DNA from: Hexactinellida sp. DTS-2022
Taxonomy: Eukaryota > Porifera > Hexactinellida
NCBI GenBank assembly: GCA_028753945.1
Contig: JAPNXP010000001.1
Span: 9,166,501 to 9,230,500, forward strand
Length of the DNA: 64,000 nt
Direction of reading: 5' to 3'
The position numbers and the translations under genes are program-made. Every line of letters starts with the position of its first letter. Positions within the stretch are counted from its first letter, which is position 1. Below the pieces are notes generated by a model, which saw nothing but the letters and a program-made list of their open reading frames with translations, searched no databases and was not told where the DNA came from. Positions 11,575 through 22,675 of the stretch are shown one piece after another.

Positions 11575-12381
11575 AAAAAACATAGAAGTTTAAGAGCTGA
11601 TCAAACTGTATTTAACTCAATAGATATGTAAAATCTCTATCGAAAATAGATTGTCAATTAAGTTTCGGATTCAAAATCATATTAACAATTCTTCAGAAGT
11701 GTTTGTAAAGTTTTAATCAGCTGAAAGTTAGCATACTGTTAATAATCCTATATACATGGAAACATCAAATATATATTAACTTAAGAGAAATTCTTTTGGA
11801 GGGTGGCGCATGTAGATCACTGTCGAATCGATATTTATTTATTTATTTAATTAGGTTAATTTTTGTTTTGTTGTTTAAGCCGAGTCGATTGTAATTGATA
11901 AAATTATCATAAATTGTAGATAATATAAAAATAGTAAAATAGTAAAATACTCACCTCTAGCACGAATTATCCAAATAATATATTGCAAACCAATTGATGA
12001 AAATGCCATTAAAGGGAGAAATACAAATTAATAGAAGACAAGAGAATAAGCCAGACGAAGTTAAACACATTCCAAAATATTTAGTCGAGGTAAATAGTAT
12101 CAAGAAAATAATACCAGTCACTAGAAAACTAAATATACTATTCATGATCAGAATCAATAAATAGAAAAATTTCGATTGCAATAATAAACGAAAAAGCAAT
12201 AATAAATAATTAGACGCAAGGATATGAATATAGACTCTTAGGCGTCGTAAAACACCCGGGCACCCGGACATGTCCCTGCGGCTTGAGGAGCTATCCGGAG
12301 TTTACCAGGAGTCCGGGTAAAAGTCATACCTGACAATTTGTTTTAGTTTCCATAATATATGGGCAACCCAAAAAGTTTTAA
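11575..12381. other. spacer with a hydrophobic minus-strand frame
   Basis: A 104-codon minus-strand frame at 11957-12271 is rich in Leu, Ile and Phe, with two to three possible membrane spans, and ends near a donor-like AGAG/GTGAGT at about 11955. A second frame there also reads hydrophobically. With no partner exon or recognisable family I leave it uncalled. Confidence 0.25.
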
Positions 12382-12556
12382 ACATAAATCTAATTAATCA
12401 CTTTGGAAGGGACTCACAATCAGTAATTTTGTCCAAACTAAAAATCTAGTAAAATGTACTAATTAAGGATGACATAAATCTAATTAACCACTTTGGAAGG
12501 GACTCAAAATCAGTAATTTTGTCCAAACTGAAAATCCTTGTATAAATGTACTAAAT
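12382..12556 (+). repeat. 90-bp tandem duplication
   Basis: ACATAAATCTAATTAATCAC...GTACTAA occurs at 12382 and again 90 bases later, with several substitutions. Confidence 0.8.
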
Positions 12557-12778
12557 CCCTGCACACCTGTTAAGAACATTAAAAACTCCCTATAAGGTCG
12601 GCAATTATTAATGTCAATACACCTACATAGAAGTAGTTCGAATTACGGCCCTGGATTTAATTTTCCGGGCGGCCCGAAGAGATAACCTTGATTTTCGTCG
12701 CCAATGGGGACGGCCCTATATTCAGTACCCGGGGGGACAGAAGCACGATCCCTCGTATTTATGACGCCTATGCATATA

Positions 12779-12950
12779 CAGTAGAACCTCGTTATTACGA
12801 ACACCAGGGGACCGTAAAAATGTGTTCGCCTTATCCGGAATCGTATTAACCGATGTCATTCATATAGAAAATGCTTTGAAGGGGCTAAAATATTGTTCGT
12901 ATTAACCAGGATTTCGTATTAACCGTGTTCGTACTAACGAGGTTTTACTC
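12779..12950. mobile_element. pogo-like MITE, full length
   Basis: Ends CAGTAGAACCTCGTTATTAC and GTACTAACGAGGTTTTACT are inverse, flanked by TA. The interior carries TTCGTATTAACC motifs. The same family occurs at 18082, 20275 and 40207. Confidence 0.75.
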
Positions 12951-13493
12951 TAGTCAAACACTTTCAAATCACCACACATTAAGTTATAGAGAGACATGTG
13001 ATTTACGTTATAGCTAACGTGATAACAATTATTTCAATCTTTAAGTTTGTTAATAAATCGATTGCAAGTTTATTTAATAATTTCAAATTGATTCAACTAA
13101 TTTAAAACAGATTTAACAAATGACTCCGCTTAATTAATAGAGTCACCTCGGGACCAGGTTACTTTGACACGATTAAGCGGAGAAATCTGTTAAATTAACC
13201 GAAAATATTCTAAGCCAAGCTGTCATTCCGTCCTATAAATCCTGTGAAATTTTGACCCCTTTAATAATTAACTCGATATTATTATTAATTAACAAGTAAT
13301 AATGCGAGCAACTAAAACAAACCTTTATGAACCAGATACAGCGAGTACAAGAAGGAAAATATAATTTGGGATACATGAGTAAGGTATAAATTATGAAGGT
13401 TATTGCCCTAAATGAATTTATATAGTTACAGAATAGTATATGCGCATATTTAATGGAACACCCACAAAGCTTAACTCGACAACAAGAAAGGAA

Positions 13494-13622
13494 GAAAAAA
13501 AATCCAAAATTGCAGCTGTGCCGACGCATGTTCCTTTTGTGGCACTATATTTTGGTGGTGGTTTATTGATAGTGCCTCCAAAGGAACACGCTTGTGGCAC
13601 AGCTGCAATTTTGGATTTTTTT
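13494..13622 (+). repeat. hpA hairpin, copy with paired C/G deletion
   Basis: Left arm GCAGCTGTGCCGAC and right arm GTGGCACAGCTGC both lack the C/G pair of common copies. CGCCATGTCA follows. Confidence 0.85.
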
Positions 13623-14815
13623 CGCCATGTCATGAACACCTCATAGTGTTTAGTCTCATTTAACAAGTTGTACGGGACAAAGGAACCATTGTTGATTTTA
13701 AATTATTTCTATATTGAACCATCTTGGGTTTAATGCCATTCATTCATTATGTATAGATAATAAATGATATAAATAGTTAATTATTTTAGCAATGTGAGTT
13801 GAGTTGAGTTAAGTAAACAAATTTCCAATTTAATTTAATTTGCTTTAATCCATTGAATATTAATATACTGTTTAAAATTGGAAATCAGCATACTTGTTTA
13901 CTTAGAATGACAAAAGGGATCTAGTTTATATTCCTATTATAACCCCCTATCACTCTAATACAATTCGACCACCAAACACGCACACAGACGAATAGTCATT
14001 TAATAGATATTCCATTTCATTAATCCATTGTTTGTATATCAGTCATCGTTTTAAAATTGAAATCAGCATACTCGCTTACTTTGAATGACATATGGGATTA
14101 AGTTTATATTTCCATTATACGTAAATGCTTTATAAACCCCCCCCCCCCCCCCCCTTACACTCTAATACATTTCGGGCACCAAGCACACAAATAGACAAAT
14201 ATTTATACAAATAGATATCCCATCTCATTAATCCATTGTTTGAATATCAGAAATCGTTCTGAAATTGAATAACTGTTGAGTGAAATTGAATTTTCATATA
14301 GGAGAAAACTTTAATACAACTATTGTATTAGAAATCGATTTATATACTAATGAATCAAATTGAATTATTCATATAAATAGAATAAATTATTGTAACTATG
14401 ATATCAGAAATAGATTTGTATAGTAATAGCTATTGAATGTAAATTAGTTATTCATATATACTAGAATTCTTTATTGTGATTATAATATCAACAATAACTT
14501 GAATCGAAATAACACTGAATCTAATTGAATTATTCATAAATATTAAATAGTAGTTATTCATCGAAACCACGAAATAATTGCATAATTGAATATTAATGAA
14601 TTTACGATTTTAGAAAGTTAAGGGTCAATTGTGGCAACTTTGAGCCTAATTCTCAGGAAAATGAGGACGGATTAAAAAAATCGTGAAGAGCTATCAGTTG
14701 CAAAATACTTTTCTCATACTAATGATTCAAAAAAAATTTTTGTTATTGCATTTATTTTCTTGTGGGACAAAAAAAACTAAAAGTCCCGTTAAAAATTTTC
14801 CCAAGTCAAAATTGA
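13623..14815 (+). repeat. dispersed AT-rich repeat, second copy
   Basis: This matches 141-847 in order and then continues through the body also present at 11150-11400. A run of about 18 C residues (14139-14156) replaces the shorter poly-C of the first copy. No gene is visible. Confidence 0.7.
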
Positions 14816-14916
14816 AAAATCAGGCCACGAAGTGCACATTAATCAACAACCAGACACCTATCCTGAAAATCTCAGAGCTCTAGCACTTATGGTTTAGCCT
14901 GGGGAGGCGACACGGA
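14816..14916 (+). repeat. modM module, copy 3 (diverged)
   Basis: GGCCACGAAGTGCACATTAA to GGCGACACGGAG is a diverged version of the module, followed by one palB. Confidence 0.55.
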
Positions 14917-14955
14917 GAAAAAAAAAAACAAACAAACCAAAGCACTAAGACCAAT

Positions 14956-14990
14956 ACTGGGCCACTATACTATAGTATAGTCGGCACAGT
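14956..14990 (+). repeat. palB palindrome, single copy
   Basis: Complete palB with intact core. Confidence 0.9.
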
Positions 14991-15828
14991 AAAAATGTTC
15001 CTAATTTATATTATGCAAAGTAATAATATAGTAATAGTAATTGTTATATAATTATTTCCTAGCTACAAGTTAATTTTGAAAACACATTAATGTGTGGTTG
15101 TTATGGAATGCAAATTTTCGACATTGGTAGCCTTCATTTAAGTCTGTTAAGATAATTTGCATTCCATATTGTGTACAAATAATTTCATAATTTAGCTTTA
15201 ATTAATTAAAAATAGTACATGCATTACTCTGTCATAAGTATTTTCGCTCGCATCCAACGTTGACAATACTCAACAATGGAATATTTGTCTATAAATATAT
15301 TTGTCTACAAAACAAAGTGTCTTTGGAGAACAAATGGAAGAATGGATACAAACAAATATATGCAGTACATAATTGGATATACGTAGCATTATTGGATATA
15401 CTAGTAATAAATTGGAATTAGTGATAATTTTTACGAATTAGCTGTCCTCCCGAACAAATCCCATACAAATTTTATTGGTTATAGAGTGATATCATTATTG
15501 GATATAGTGATAATTTGTGCACAGATTATACAATAATATTGGATTTTTGACCTTCCTAGGCCCCATCATTTCATATTTTACAGTATAAATATCGTTACCA
15601 GTTGAATTCGAAAAGGAATTTGATTATACTATTGAGAATTTATGTATTCACAATGTATACAATCATATATTATATGTAGTGATGCAGTAGATATAGTGAT
15701 ATAATGGACATAGTGATATATGGATATTATATTGATATATTGAATATAGTGATAATTTGGATATAGTGATAATTTGTGTCAAAAATCCCATGTCCCCACC
15801 AATATCACTATATCCATTATGTACTGTA
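14991..15828. other. spacer with degenerate TGGATATAGTGATA repeats
   Basis: Between about 15370 and 15780, variants of TTGGATATAGTGATAATTTG recur at uneven spacing. No gene is visible. Confidence 0.4.
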
Positions 15829-16005
15829 CAGTGAACTCCCATTATAAAGAAGTCGAATATAACGAAATAAACCCTTATAAACGAGATGGATATCCCCAGA
15901 GCACCAAATGCATTAATTATTATCCGCTTATAACGAATATCCGGACATCACGAAGGAATTTAAAGGACCCAAGCACTTTCTTATAACGAGAGTAGACTGT
16001 ACAGT
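15829..16005. mobile_element. pogo-like MITE, TTATAACGA type
   Basis: ACAGTGAACTCCCATTATAA at the left and TTATAACGAGAGTAGACTGT at the right are imperfect inverse ends. TATAACGAA phrases recur inside. The element at 28028 is of the same type. Confidence 0.6.
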
Positions 16006-16326
16006 AAATACATCCTTGTGTTTTAATTGTATAGATTGAATATCACTACAATAATTGAATTAACCGAACTCGATAATGCAAATAAACAAATTGGAAGCGT
16101 CGCTATATGTTAAATACAAACTGAAATAATAACAATTAATTACGTCAGTTTATCAATAACTAGTATAATAACTGTGCAAGAAAATTCTTGTAGAGGAAAT
16201 ATACGAACATAAATTCTTGTAGAGGAAATATACTAAAATAAATTCTCGTTGTTATGGAATATATAATTTCAGTTTTTAATTCGAAAATTGAAGCCTACTC
16301 GACATGACAAGTTGAATTTATATAAA

Positions 16327-16682
16327 GAGAATGTTTATATAGAACTGAGCTCTAGTAGAGTTCAGATTTTTTCCCATACTAAAACCCCAGGCTTACTTTC
16401 TAAAGGTCAATTTCAAACCCTGGGGAAAAACTGACCTTTCTCAGTGCCTGAATACACATACTAAAAATCTGAAGTCTACTAGAGCTGAGCTCTATATAAA
16501 TTATGAAATTACTTATATAGAGCTCAGCTCTAGTAGACTTCAGTTTTTCAGTATGTGTATTCAGGCACTGAGAAAGGTCAGTTTTTCCCAAGCTTTGAAA
16601 TTACCTTTGGAAAGTAAGCCTGGGCTTTTAGTATGGGAAAAAATCTGAACTCTACAAAGCTCAGCTCTATATAAGCATTCTC
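16327..16682. mobile_element. 356-bp palindromic foldback element
   Basis: GAGAATGTTTATATAGA pairs with TCTATATAAGCATTCTC. The arms stay complementary to the centre near 16505, through GAGCTCTA and CAGTGCCTGAATACACATAC-type blocks. ATAAA flanks both ends, a possible 5-bp TSD. A 63-codon minus-strand frame inside is a by-product. Confidence 0.75.
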
Positions 16683-16925
16683 ATAAATTATTTGTTATAT
16701 AATTATCACAAGTTGAAACAATAAAATGAGATTAAATACTTTTTCAATTGAACTGAAAGGTTAGTAAACGAAGGAAATTTACAACTCAATTATGGCACAA
16801 ACTAAGCCCAATTTGAAAATTCAAGGACTATGAAAAGGAGTACAATTTAATTTTCTATGGAATGCATATAAATGGAATATTCGGGCACTATTTATTGTTC
16901 CTGTTGTGACACTAAATAGACGTAC

Positions 16926-17025
16926 AAATGTGTCCCAGATGCACATCTCTAACCCATGAGATACCAATCTTGAAAATTTCAGTTCTTAGTTAATAAAACT
17001 CTGTTCTGTGGAGGGATGGGGAAGG
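16926..17025 (+). repeat. modM module, copy 4
   Basis: TGTGTCCCAGATGCACATCT to GAGGGATGGGGAAGG, preceded by body sequence (16690-16925) like that at 5160-5410. Confidence 0.6.
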
Positions 17026-17147
17026 AAATCTAAAATTATAGCTGTTCCGACAGCATGTTCATTTGAAGGCAATATATTTAGGTGGTTGCTGGATTGATAG
17101 TGCCTCCAAAAGAACAGGATGAAGGCAACAGCTGTGATTTAGATTTA
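17026..17147 (+). repeat. hpA-prime hairpin variant, diverged
   Basis: ATCTAAAATTATAGCTGTTC at the left and CAGCTGTGATTTAGAT at the right. Several arm mismatches make it the most decayed hairpin in the window. CGCCATGACATCATC follows. Confidence 0.7.
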
Positions 17148-17964
17148 TTACGCCATGACATCATCGGCTCAAGGTGTACAGCCCATTTGTCAAGTGGTCA
17201 CGAGGAACAAGGAACGATTGATTAATTGAAAGTTTGTTTCTATCTTAAACCATCTCTGAGCCTAATGAATGACATCATTAAATATAGGGTTTTCTTCCCG
17301 GGATTTGAACGACAATCCCGAGATTCAATATAGGAATCCTAATCAATTTGTTATTGATAAATGCAAGCCGTGTTTCAGTGGTGTGAACCTTTGTCAATAA
17401 TCACATATGAACTTAATACTTTAACAATAGTTGTGATATATTAATTATATGTGTTCTTTGCAATAAATTTAGGACTAGACTTAGTGACTCAAATTCACAT
17501 AAATTTAACTAAATCTTAATTTAATCTATTATACAAATATTCTATTATTCAATACATTTTCATTATTCCCATTATTCGTTACAAATTCATTATATTTATA
17601 TCCTAAGCATATTATATAGTTCTAATTTTTCAATCCCCGGATCTCGGGATCCTGGGATTGGAAAAAACGTCCCGGCATTGCAAACACTAAATGCATCATA
17701 GTATCATACTCGTTACAAGTTGGAACTATAGAATTATATTAGACAGTTTTACTGAATCTGAAGTGTGAGCAAAGACAGGTGATTGGCACCCCAATTATGG
17801 CAGAAACTACAGACAAATATTAAATTCATAACTGGCCAAAAGGTGTAGAAATAAATTGTCTGTCCATACATGTAAATATAATATACCAAGGTTACTATTC
17901 ATTTTTTAAGGTAATGAGCGATAAATAGTTGAAATAAGCGTTTAAATTATTTGATTAAAATTGT
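17148..17964. other. diverged array-type body
   Basis: Scattered phrases (TTTGTTTCTATCTTAAACCATC, GTTGGAACTATAGAATTA) match the array unit. At 17285-17340 and 17630-17690 an inverse pair of CCCGGGATTTG-type blocks appears, perhaps the ends of an old insertion. Confidence 0.4.
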
Positions 17965-18050
17965 AACTTAGACGGTCACTCAGCACCTACTTTCCAAGTT
18001 CAGCCCTTAATCTATGAAGAAGTGGCCAGGTCACCGTATACGGAGAAATA
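17965..18050 (+). repeat. modM module, copy 5
   Basis: GACGGTCACTCAGCACCTAC to CACCGTATACGGAGA; the array-type version of the module. Confidence 0.65.
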
Positions 18051-18057
18051 AAAATAA

Positions 18058-18300
18058 AGGCAGTGGAATTAGAACTATATACAGTCGAACCTCGTAAATA
18101 AGAACACCAACGGACGGTTAAAAATTGTTCGCTTTATCCGGAGTTCGTATGAACCGGAATAATACCCATGTGAAAAGCCATTGTAGGTCCCTGATTTTGT
18201 GGAACTGATTGTTCGTCTTATCCGGAAATTCGTATTAACCGTGTTCGTACTAACGAGGTTCCACTGTAATATAGTTTAGTCGTTAGACTCGGCACAGTAA
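18058..18300 (+). repeat. palB copy split by a pogo-like insertion
   Basis: AGGCAGTGGAATTAGAACTATA precedes and ATATAGTTTAGTC...TCGGCACAGTA follows the 18082-18266 insertion. The two halves are a palB unit broken near its palindromic core. Confidence 0.65.
18082..18266. mobile_element. pogo-like MITE inside palB
   Basis: Ends CAGTCGAACCTCGTAAATAA and GTACTAACGAGGTTCCACTG are inverse and flanked by TA. Length and interior match the copies at 20275 and 40207. Confidence 0.8.
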
Positions 18301-18345
18301 GAATATTTTATTCTAGACTGGTAATCAATACTAGAAATGTTGAAT

Positions 18346-18541
18346 CAGGGTTCTCGCCAGGATTTCGTTGTAAGGGTACATGTGATGAGAGTGAGATATG
18401 ACATAATGTCAATGATTTAATGAATCTTCAAATAATAATATTGACTCAAAGGATACATGCCCACTTACAACATGTGATAAAGGGTACAATAGCTTTCAAG
18501 AAGGGCATGTACCCTTTGATATAGGCCTAGCGAGAACCCTG
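18346..18541. mobile_element. hAT-like MITE
   Basis: CAGGGTTCTCGCCAGG and CCTAGCGAGAACCCTG are inverse ends. Inner blocks (GGGTACATG / CATGTACCC) are also inverse. No clean 8-bp duplication was seen. Confidence 0.65.
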
Positions 18542-18573
18542 GTCAAGTAAATGACTCTGCAGTATTATAGAAA

Positions 18574-18700
18574 AGGGGGGTCCATTTCTGTAAAGGGGGG
18601 TCCATTTCTGTAAAGCAAAATGATATTTTACAGATTTGGACCCCCCGGGCCAAATCTGTAGGGGGGGGGGGCATTTCCGGCAAAAGAGAACTCTCACAAA
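18574..18700 (-). repeat. GC-rich repeat F, copy 2
   Basis: Reverse complement of the unit at 5989-6085, with its AAAGGGGGGTCCATTTCTGT block duplicated in tandem and a longer G run. Confidence 0.6.
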
Positions 18701-18876
18701 TATACAAAATGATGGAAAAATTAATAGAATGCTAATCAATGTATAGAAACTAGCAATTTAATTACATATTAAAAACAACAGATCTTAACTGCTCATGTAT
18801 TAGAGGAAATGCCTATAGTATAATTACTACACACGGAGTGTGATAAAAAGAGTAATCGTCATGTCTCATGTGACCA

Positions 18877-19484
18877 TTTAATTAAGGGTTATAATTATCG
18901 GTCTAACAAATTTAGTTAAAAGTCTACCAAAATTCGTTATACCTCTAACAAAATTTGTGAAATGTCTAACAGATTTTCCATTACCAAAATTACTAAAAGT
19001 CTAACAAAATTCCTGAAAAGTCTTAACAAAATCATTGAATAGTCTAACAAAATCGTTGAATAGTCTTAACAAAATTACTAAAAAGTCTAACAAAATTACT
19101 GAAAAGTCAGACTTTTCATTAATTGTAGGATTAGGTTAATTAGAGCAGTTTGCTGTTTCAGTAATTTTGTACTTTTCATTAATTTTGTTATACTTTTCAC
19201 AAATTTTGTTAGACTTTTCACTAATTTTGTTAGACTTTTCATTAATTTTGTTAGACTATTCAATGATTGTTAGACTTTACAGTAAATTTTGTTAGGTTTT
19301 TCAATAATTTTGTCAGACTTTTCAGTAATTTTGTTAGACTTCTCATTGATTTTGATAAACTTTCTAGTAATTTTGGTAATGGCAAATCTGTTAGAAATTT
19401 CACAAATTTTGTTAGAGGTATAAAGAATTTTGGTAGACTTTTAACTAAATTTGTTAGACCGATAATTAAGACCCTTTAATTAAG
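18877..19484. mobile_element. ~608-bp foldback built of ~22-bp repeats
   Basis: TTTAATTAAGGG...AATTATCGGTCTAACAAAT at the left is the inverse of ATTTGTTAGACCGATAATT...CCCTTTAATTAA at the right. Both arms are tandem variants of AGTCTAACAAAATTACTGAA or its complement, meeting near 19120. A 70-codon frame inside has a repeating NFVRL pattern from the tandem repeat. Confidence 0.75.
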
Positions 19485-20088
19485 TGTAGTGTGTTCGATA
19501 TTATTAAATGATTCCAGTTTTACGATAAAATTGTCGTAGTTGCTTGCTTTCAAGGATTACAACTACATCTTGGGGACGGGTAATCAAGTGTACTTGTGAC
19601 GAATTTAATATTGCTAAAACGAATTAAATATTGCCAAAAACGTTCGGGTATGTCGTCAGAGTAGGAATTGGGAACCCTAAAATTCAGGAATTTAGCCAAC
19701 CAGACCTGAAGACCCGAACGGGATGCCACTTCTGGATGGTTGGCTGCCGGACATAGTGCTACGCGAGTTTGTTAGATTTTACGAATCAAATATCAAATGA
19801 AAACAATATACGTGTATAATAATTAATTATTTTGAGTCATTAGCAGGGTAATGTTTTGATAGCTATTGATAACTGAAGCGTAAATGTAAATATACAATTT
19901 TCGTATGCAATTTCGATTCAATTTCGGTATGTATGCAATTTCAGTAAATTTACTGTGGTTGAGAAGCATTAGGGTCCATCTAAATAACATTAAGCGTCGC
20001 ACGCTTTTTCGAGACAATACAGTAACCTTCATTATTAGGTCCCCAACTCGCAAATATATATATATAGATACAGTATATAGATATATAT
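19485..20088. other. spacer, no gene seen
   Basis: Two frames of 64 and 93 codons overlap on opposite strands at 19823-20104 without coding support. Confidence 0.35.
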
Positions 20089-20257
20089 CAGGGTTGTAAA
20101 TCAAATCAAATATTTCAAATATTAGATTTAATTTGATTTGATTTAAGATAATTTTGAGTGGCTATTTATTTAATTTGTTTTGAAATTATTTGAATCCTCA
20201 AATGTTTGATTTGATTTGATTTAAGTGAAGAATTTAAGTGATTTATTTACAACCTTG
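20089..20257. mobile_element. hAT-like MITE, CAGGGTTGTAAAT ends
   Basis: CAGGGTTGTAAATCAAATCA and ATTTACAACCTTG are inverse ends. The interior is built of TTTGATTTGATTTAA repeats. The TSD is not clear in the AT-rich flanks. Confidence 0.6.
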
Positions 20258-20274
20258 AAAATATATTATATATA

Positions 20275-20461
20275 CAGTAGAACCTCGTTAGTACGAACAC
20301 GGTTAATACGAATTCCAGGATAAGACGAACAAACAGATCCACAAAATCAGGTTCCTACAATGGCTATTCAATGCGTATTATTACTCCGGTTAATACGAAC
20401 TACGGATAAAGCGAACACGTTTTTATCGTCCGTTAGTGTTCATATTAACGAGGTTCTACTG
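20275..20461. mobile_element. pogo-like MITE, full length
   Basis: CAGTAGAACCTCGTTAGTAC and AACGAGGTTCTACTG are inverse, with TA on both sides. It lies in reverse orientation relative to the copy at 18082. Confidence 0.8.
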
Positions 20462-20747
20462 TATGTATAAGCGAGTCCTCTTAGTCCCCTAATATAGAAC
20501 TACATTTTCGCTCCAATTTGATTTGTAACTGCCACGGTAGATGTTGACACTTGGAACATGTTAACATCTACCGCGGTAGATGTTGTATTCAACTTCACTT
20601 TCAATTTATAATTATAGTATGGCTTCTTGATTTTTCAGTTTGGTACAGATGGGAGTCATGGGACGGATAATTATGTTAAGCGGAGCAAACAAATAGATAT
20701 ATAATATTAATATTATAGTTTTATAAAATTTCACTTCTTCTTATTGT

Positions 20748-21060
20748 ATGTTTAACAATCGGTTAAAGTATCACTGTCTTAAGTTCGAGAATGAAGTATC
20801 GGCCAAAAAACAGGCGCCAAAATCTCGTATCTGGAATAAAGAAGAGATACAACATATAATTGATCAACTGTGTGATCCAAGCGGAAGAAAATATTCGCTG
20901 AAGATGGACTGTTGCAGATCTCAGCAATAAAGAAGGTAATTGTATAGAAATATCCAAGAACGAGTGTCCCAAGAATAAAAGCTTACTAGATACTGATGAT
21001 AGTTCTGATAGCGAGTATTTGGACGATTTACTGTTGGTAGGATGGGTAGGGATAGGGCTA
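20748..21060 (+). pseudogene. possible transposase N-terminal remnant
   Basis: A 60-codon frame starting with ATG contains WNKEEIQHIIDQLC, followed after a stop by an acidic stretch (DTDDSSDSEYLDDLL) that stays coding-like to about 21040. Base composition is less A/T-biased than the flanks. I infer a broken or intron-split protein of the surrounding transposon; no catalytic motif is visible. Confidence 0.4.
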
Positions 21061-21413
21061 ATGCTTCATTCGCTGATCTTGAACAGTTTTGAGTTGGGGA
21101 GGTTGCTACAAGGGAGTTTACATGTGCAACACCTGTAGTATTGATAACTTTTAAACTCTGGTTAGCCTCAATCTTACCAATTACAAAGACTTCTGAAGTG
21201 GCTGGAAACAGCGGTCAAAGAAGACTTAAGAAAAATTCGATTCGCTACGCTTTTGGTTAGCAAGGAAAATGAATGTAGAATGTGAAAATAATGAACTTAA
21301 TTTATTTGGGTCAAGAATACAACATCGTTAGCGCACTAGTTAATGTTGCATTAAGCATCCAGGAATATGAATGTACGTACATGTAAGTGCTCCAATTGCT
21401 CAGAGCTGTAGAC

Positions 21414-21943
21414 CAGGCCTTCCCAAATAGCGGCGCGCGCGCCATTTGTGGCGCGAGAACAATTTAGTAAATGTTCAATTACCCACTAAATAGAAAGCAG
21501 GGTTTCATACAGTGGGGGGAGGCGCCCCGGGATTCCCCCCCAAGAAATTTGGAAAGTATGATGTTAATATTAAGATGTAGCAGCAGTTAGAATAGCTTTC
21601 CTAGTGTAAACTTAGTGCATAACAATAATAATACTCCACAACTCTATTCTGTAGAACTCTATAGCACTCTATAGTTTCTGGCTTCCAGGGGCGAAGCCCC
21701 TGGACCCGACTGGGGGCTTACAGCGCCCCCCAGACCCCAACCTGGCGATGGGATTATTTTTTACAACGTGGATCCACAAACATTCCCCCCCAGAAACAAA
21801 TTCTCTATGAAACCCTGGAAAGGTATAATTTATTGGAGTTGTAAGTCAAAATTCATTATTTATGCGAAGTTCAAGGTAGTGGCGCTTCGAACATTCCCAT
21901 TAAAGGTATATGGCGCTCCATCCAATATAATTGGGAAGCCCTG
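21414..21943. mobile_element. nested hAT-type element with 8-bp TSD
   Basis: CAGGCCTTCCCAA and TTGGGAAGCCCTG are inverse termini. CTGTAGAC is duplicated exactly at 21406-21413 and 21944-21951. It sits inside the 2.3-kb transposon and itself holds the 21498 insertion. Confidence 0.88.
21498..21817. mobile_element. innermost nested TIR element, 5-bp TSD
   Basis: CAGGGTTTCATA and TATGAAACCCTG are perfect 12-bp inverse ends with GAAAG on both sides. The interior is GC-rich, with an inverse pair (GGGGAGGCGCCCC-type, CCAGGGGCGAAGCCCCTGG). The superfamily is uncertain: the ends look hAT-like, but the TSD is five bases. Confidence 0.75.
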
Positions 21944-21973
21944 CTGTAGACCATCAAAGAACGCATCAACTAT

Positions 21974-22146
21974 AGTAGATGTCGGATATAAGCACACCGG
22001 TTATAAGAACTCTTCGGATATAATAACACTATGTTGGAAAACGGTTGCCATAAACCCTGTATAATTTATGTCGGTTATAAGAACATGCCGGTTATAAGCA
22101 CATTAAGTGCAGTCCCCGACGATGTGCTTATAACCGGCATCCACTG
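21974..22146. mobile_element. pogo-like MITE, GTCGGATATAAGCAC type
   Basis: AGTAGATGTCGGATATAAGC and GTGCTTATAACCGGCATCCACTG-type ends are imperfect inverses. CGGTTATAAG recurs inside. Confidence 0.55.
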
Positions 22147-22180
22147 CATTTCTCTATTCTTTCCACAAATTTTTAAACGA

Positions 22181-22545
22181 CTATCGATTCTAAACTGATC
22201 CCGAAAAAGTGCAAATTATGCCAAAGGAAATATATACATTGTGAAAGAGGGTCAAGTAAATTTCCTCAAATTTGTCCTTTACTATTTATTGAAGCAAGAA
22301 ATTTCTCTGTAAATGAGAAATTCATTGATCCCTATATAATACTGGAGCATGGGCACGATAGCTTAACTTTCAGACACATAGGTCATACACTTATCTATGG
22401 CAATCATTCACACTAAATACATTCATAAAAGAACAGCTCGTGTCATATGATGGGATTAGAAACCCGAAAATTCAGATTGAACTTCCGTCAAAGTTCCCAG
22501 AATCCTCTAAAATCAATTTCGTCGCATACTTGATAGTGCTAGATT
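22181..22545 (+). pseudogene. coding-like remnant with CxxC motif
   Basis: Without an ATG, a frame from about 22181 reads through KCKLCQRKYIHCERGS and stays open to a stop at about 22416. A second frame then continues coding-like (QLVSYDGIRNPKIQIELPSK) to a stop near 22546. One base shift joins them, so this looks like a frameshifted protein remnant of the TIR transposon with a possible zinc-binding cysteine cluster. No family recognised. Confidence 0.4.
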
Positions 22546-22603
22546 GATCATGCTTGCTGCTTAGACTTAGGATCAATCTTATGTGTTTAGTAATAGTATT
22601 AAT

Positions 22604-22675
22604 CAGTGGCGGCGCTTGCCGGCCGTCACTGGTGGGGCACAGGATCCACCTGGCCCCACCCTCGCGCTGCCTCTG
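22604..22675. mobile_element. tiny hAT-like insertion
   Basis: CAGTGGCGGCGC and GCGCTGCCTCTG are imperfect inverse ends enclosing an inverse pair (GGTGGGGC / GCCCCACC). Flanking 8-mers match only partly. Confidence 0.4.

Noticed and set aside
11957-12271. Hydrophobic 104-codon minus-strand frame as a membrane protein gene
   Set aside because: AT-rich sequence readily gives Leu/Ile/Phe frames; two frames look equally hydrophobic and no partner exon was found.
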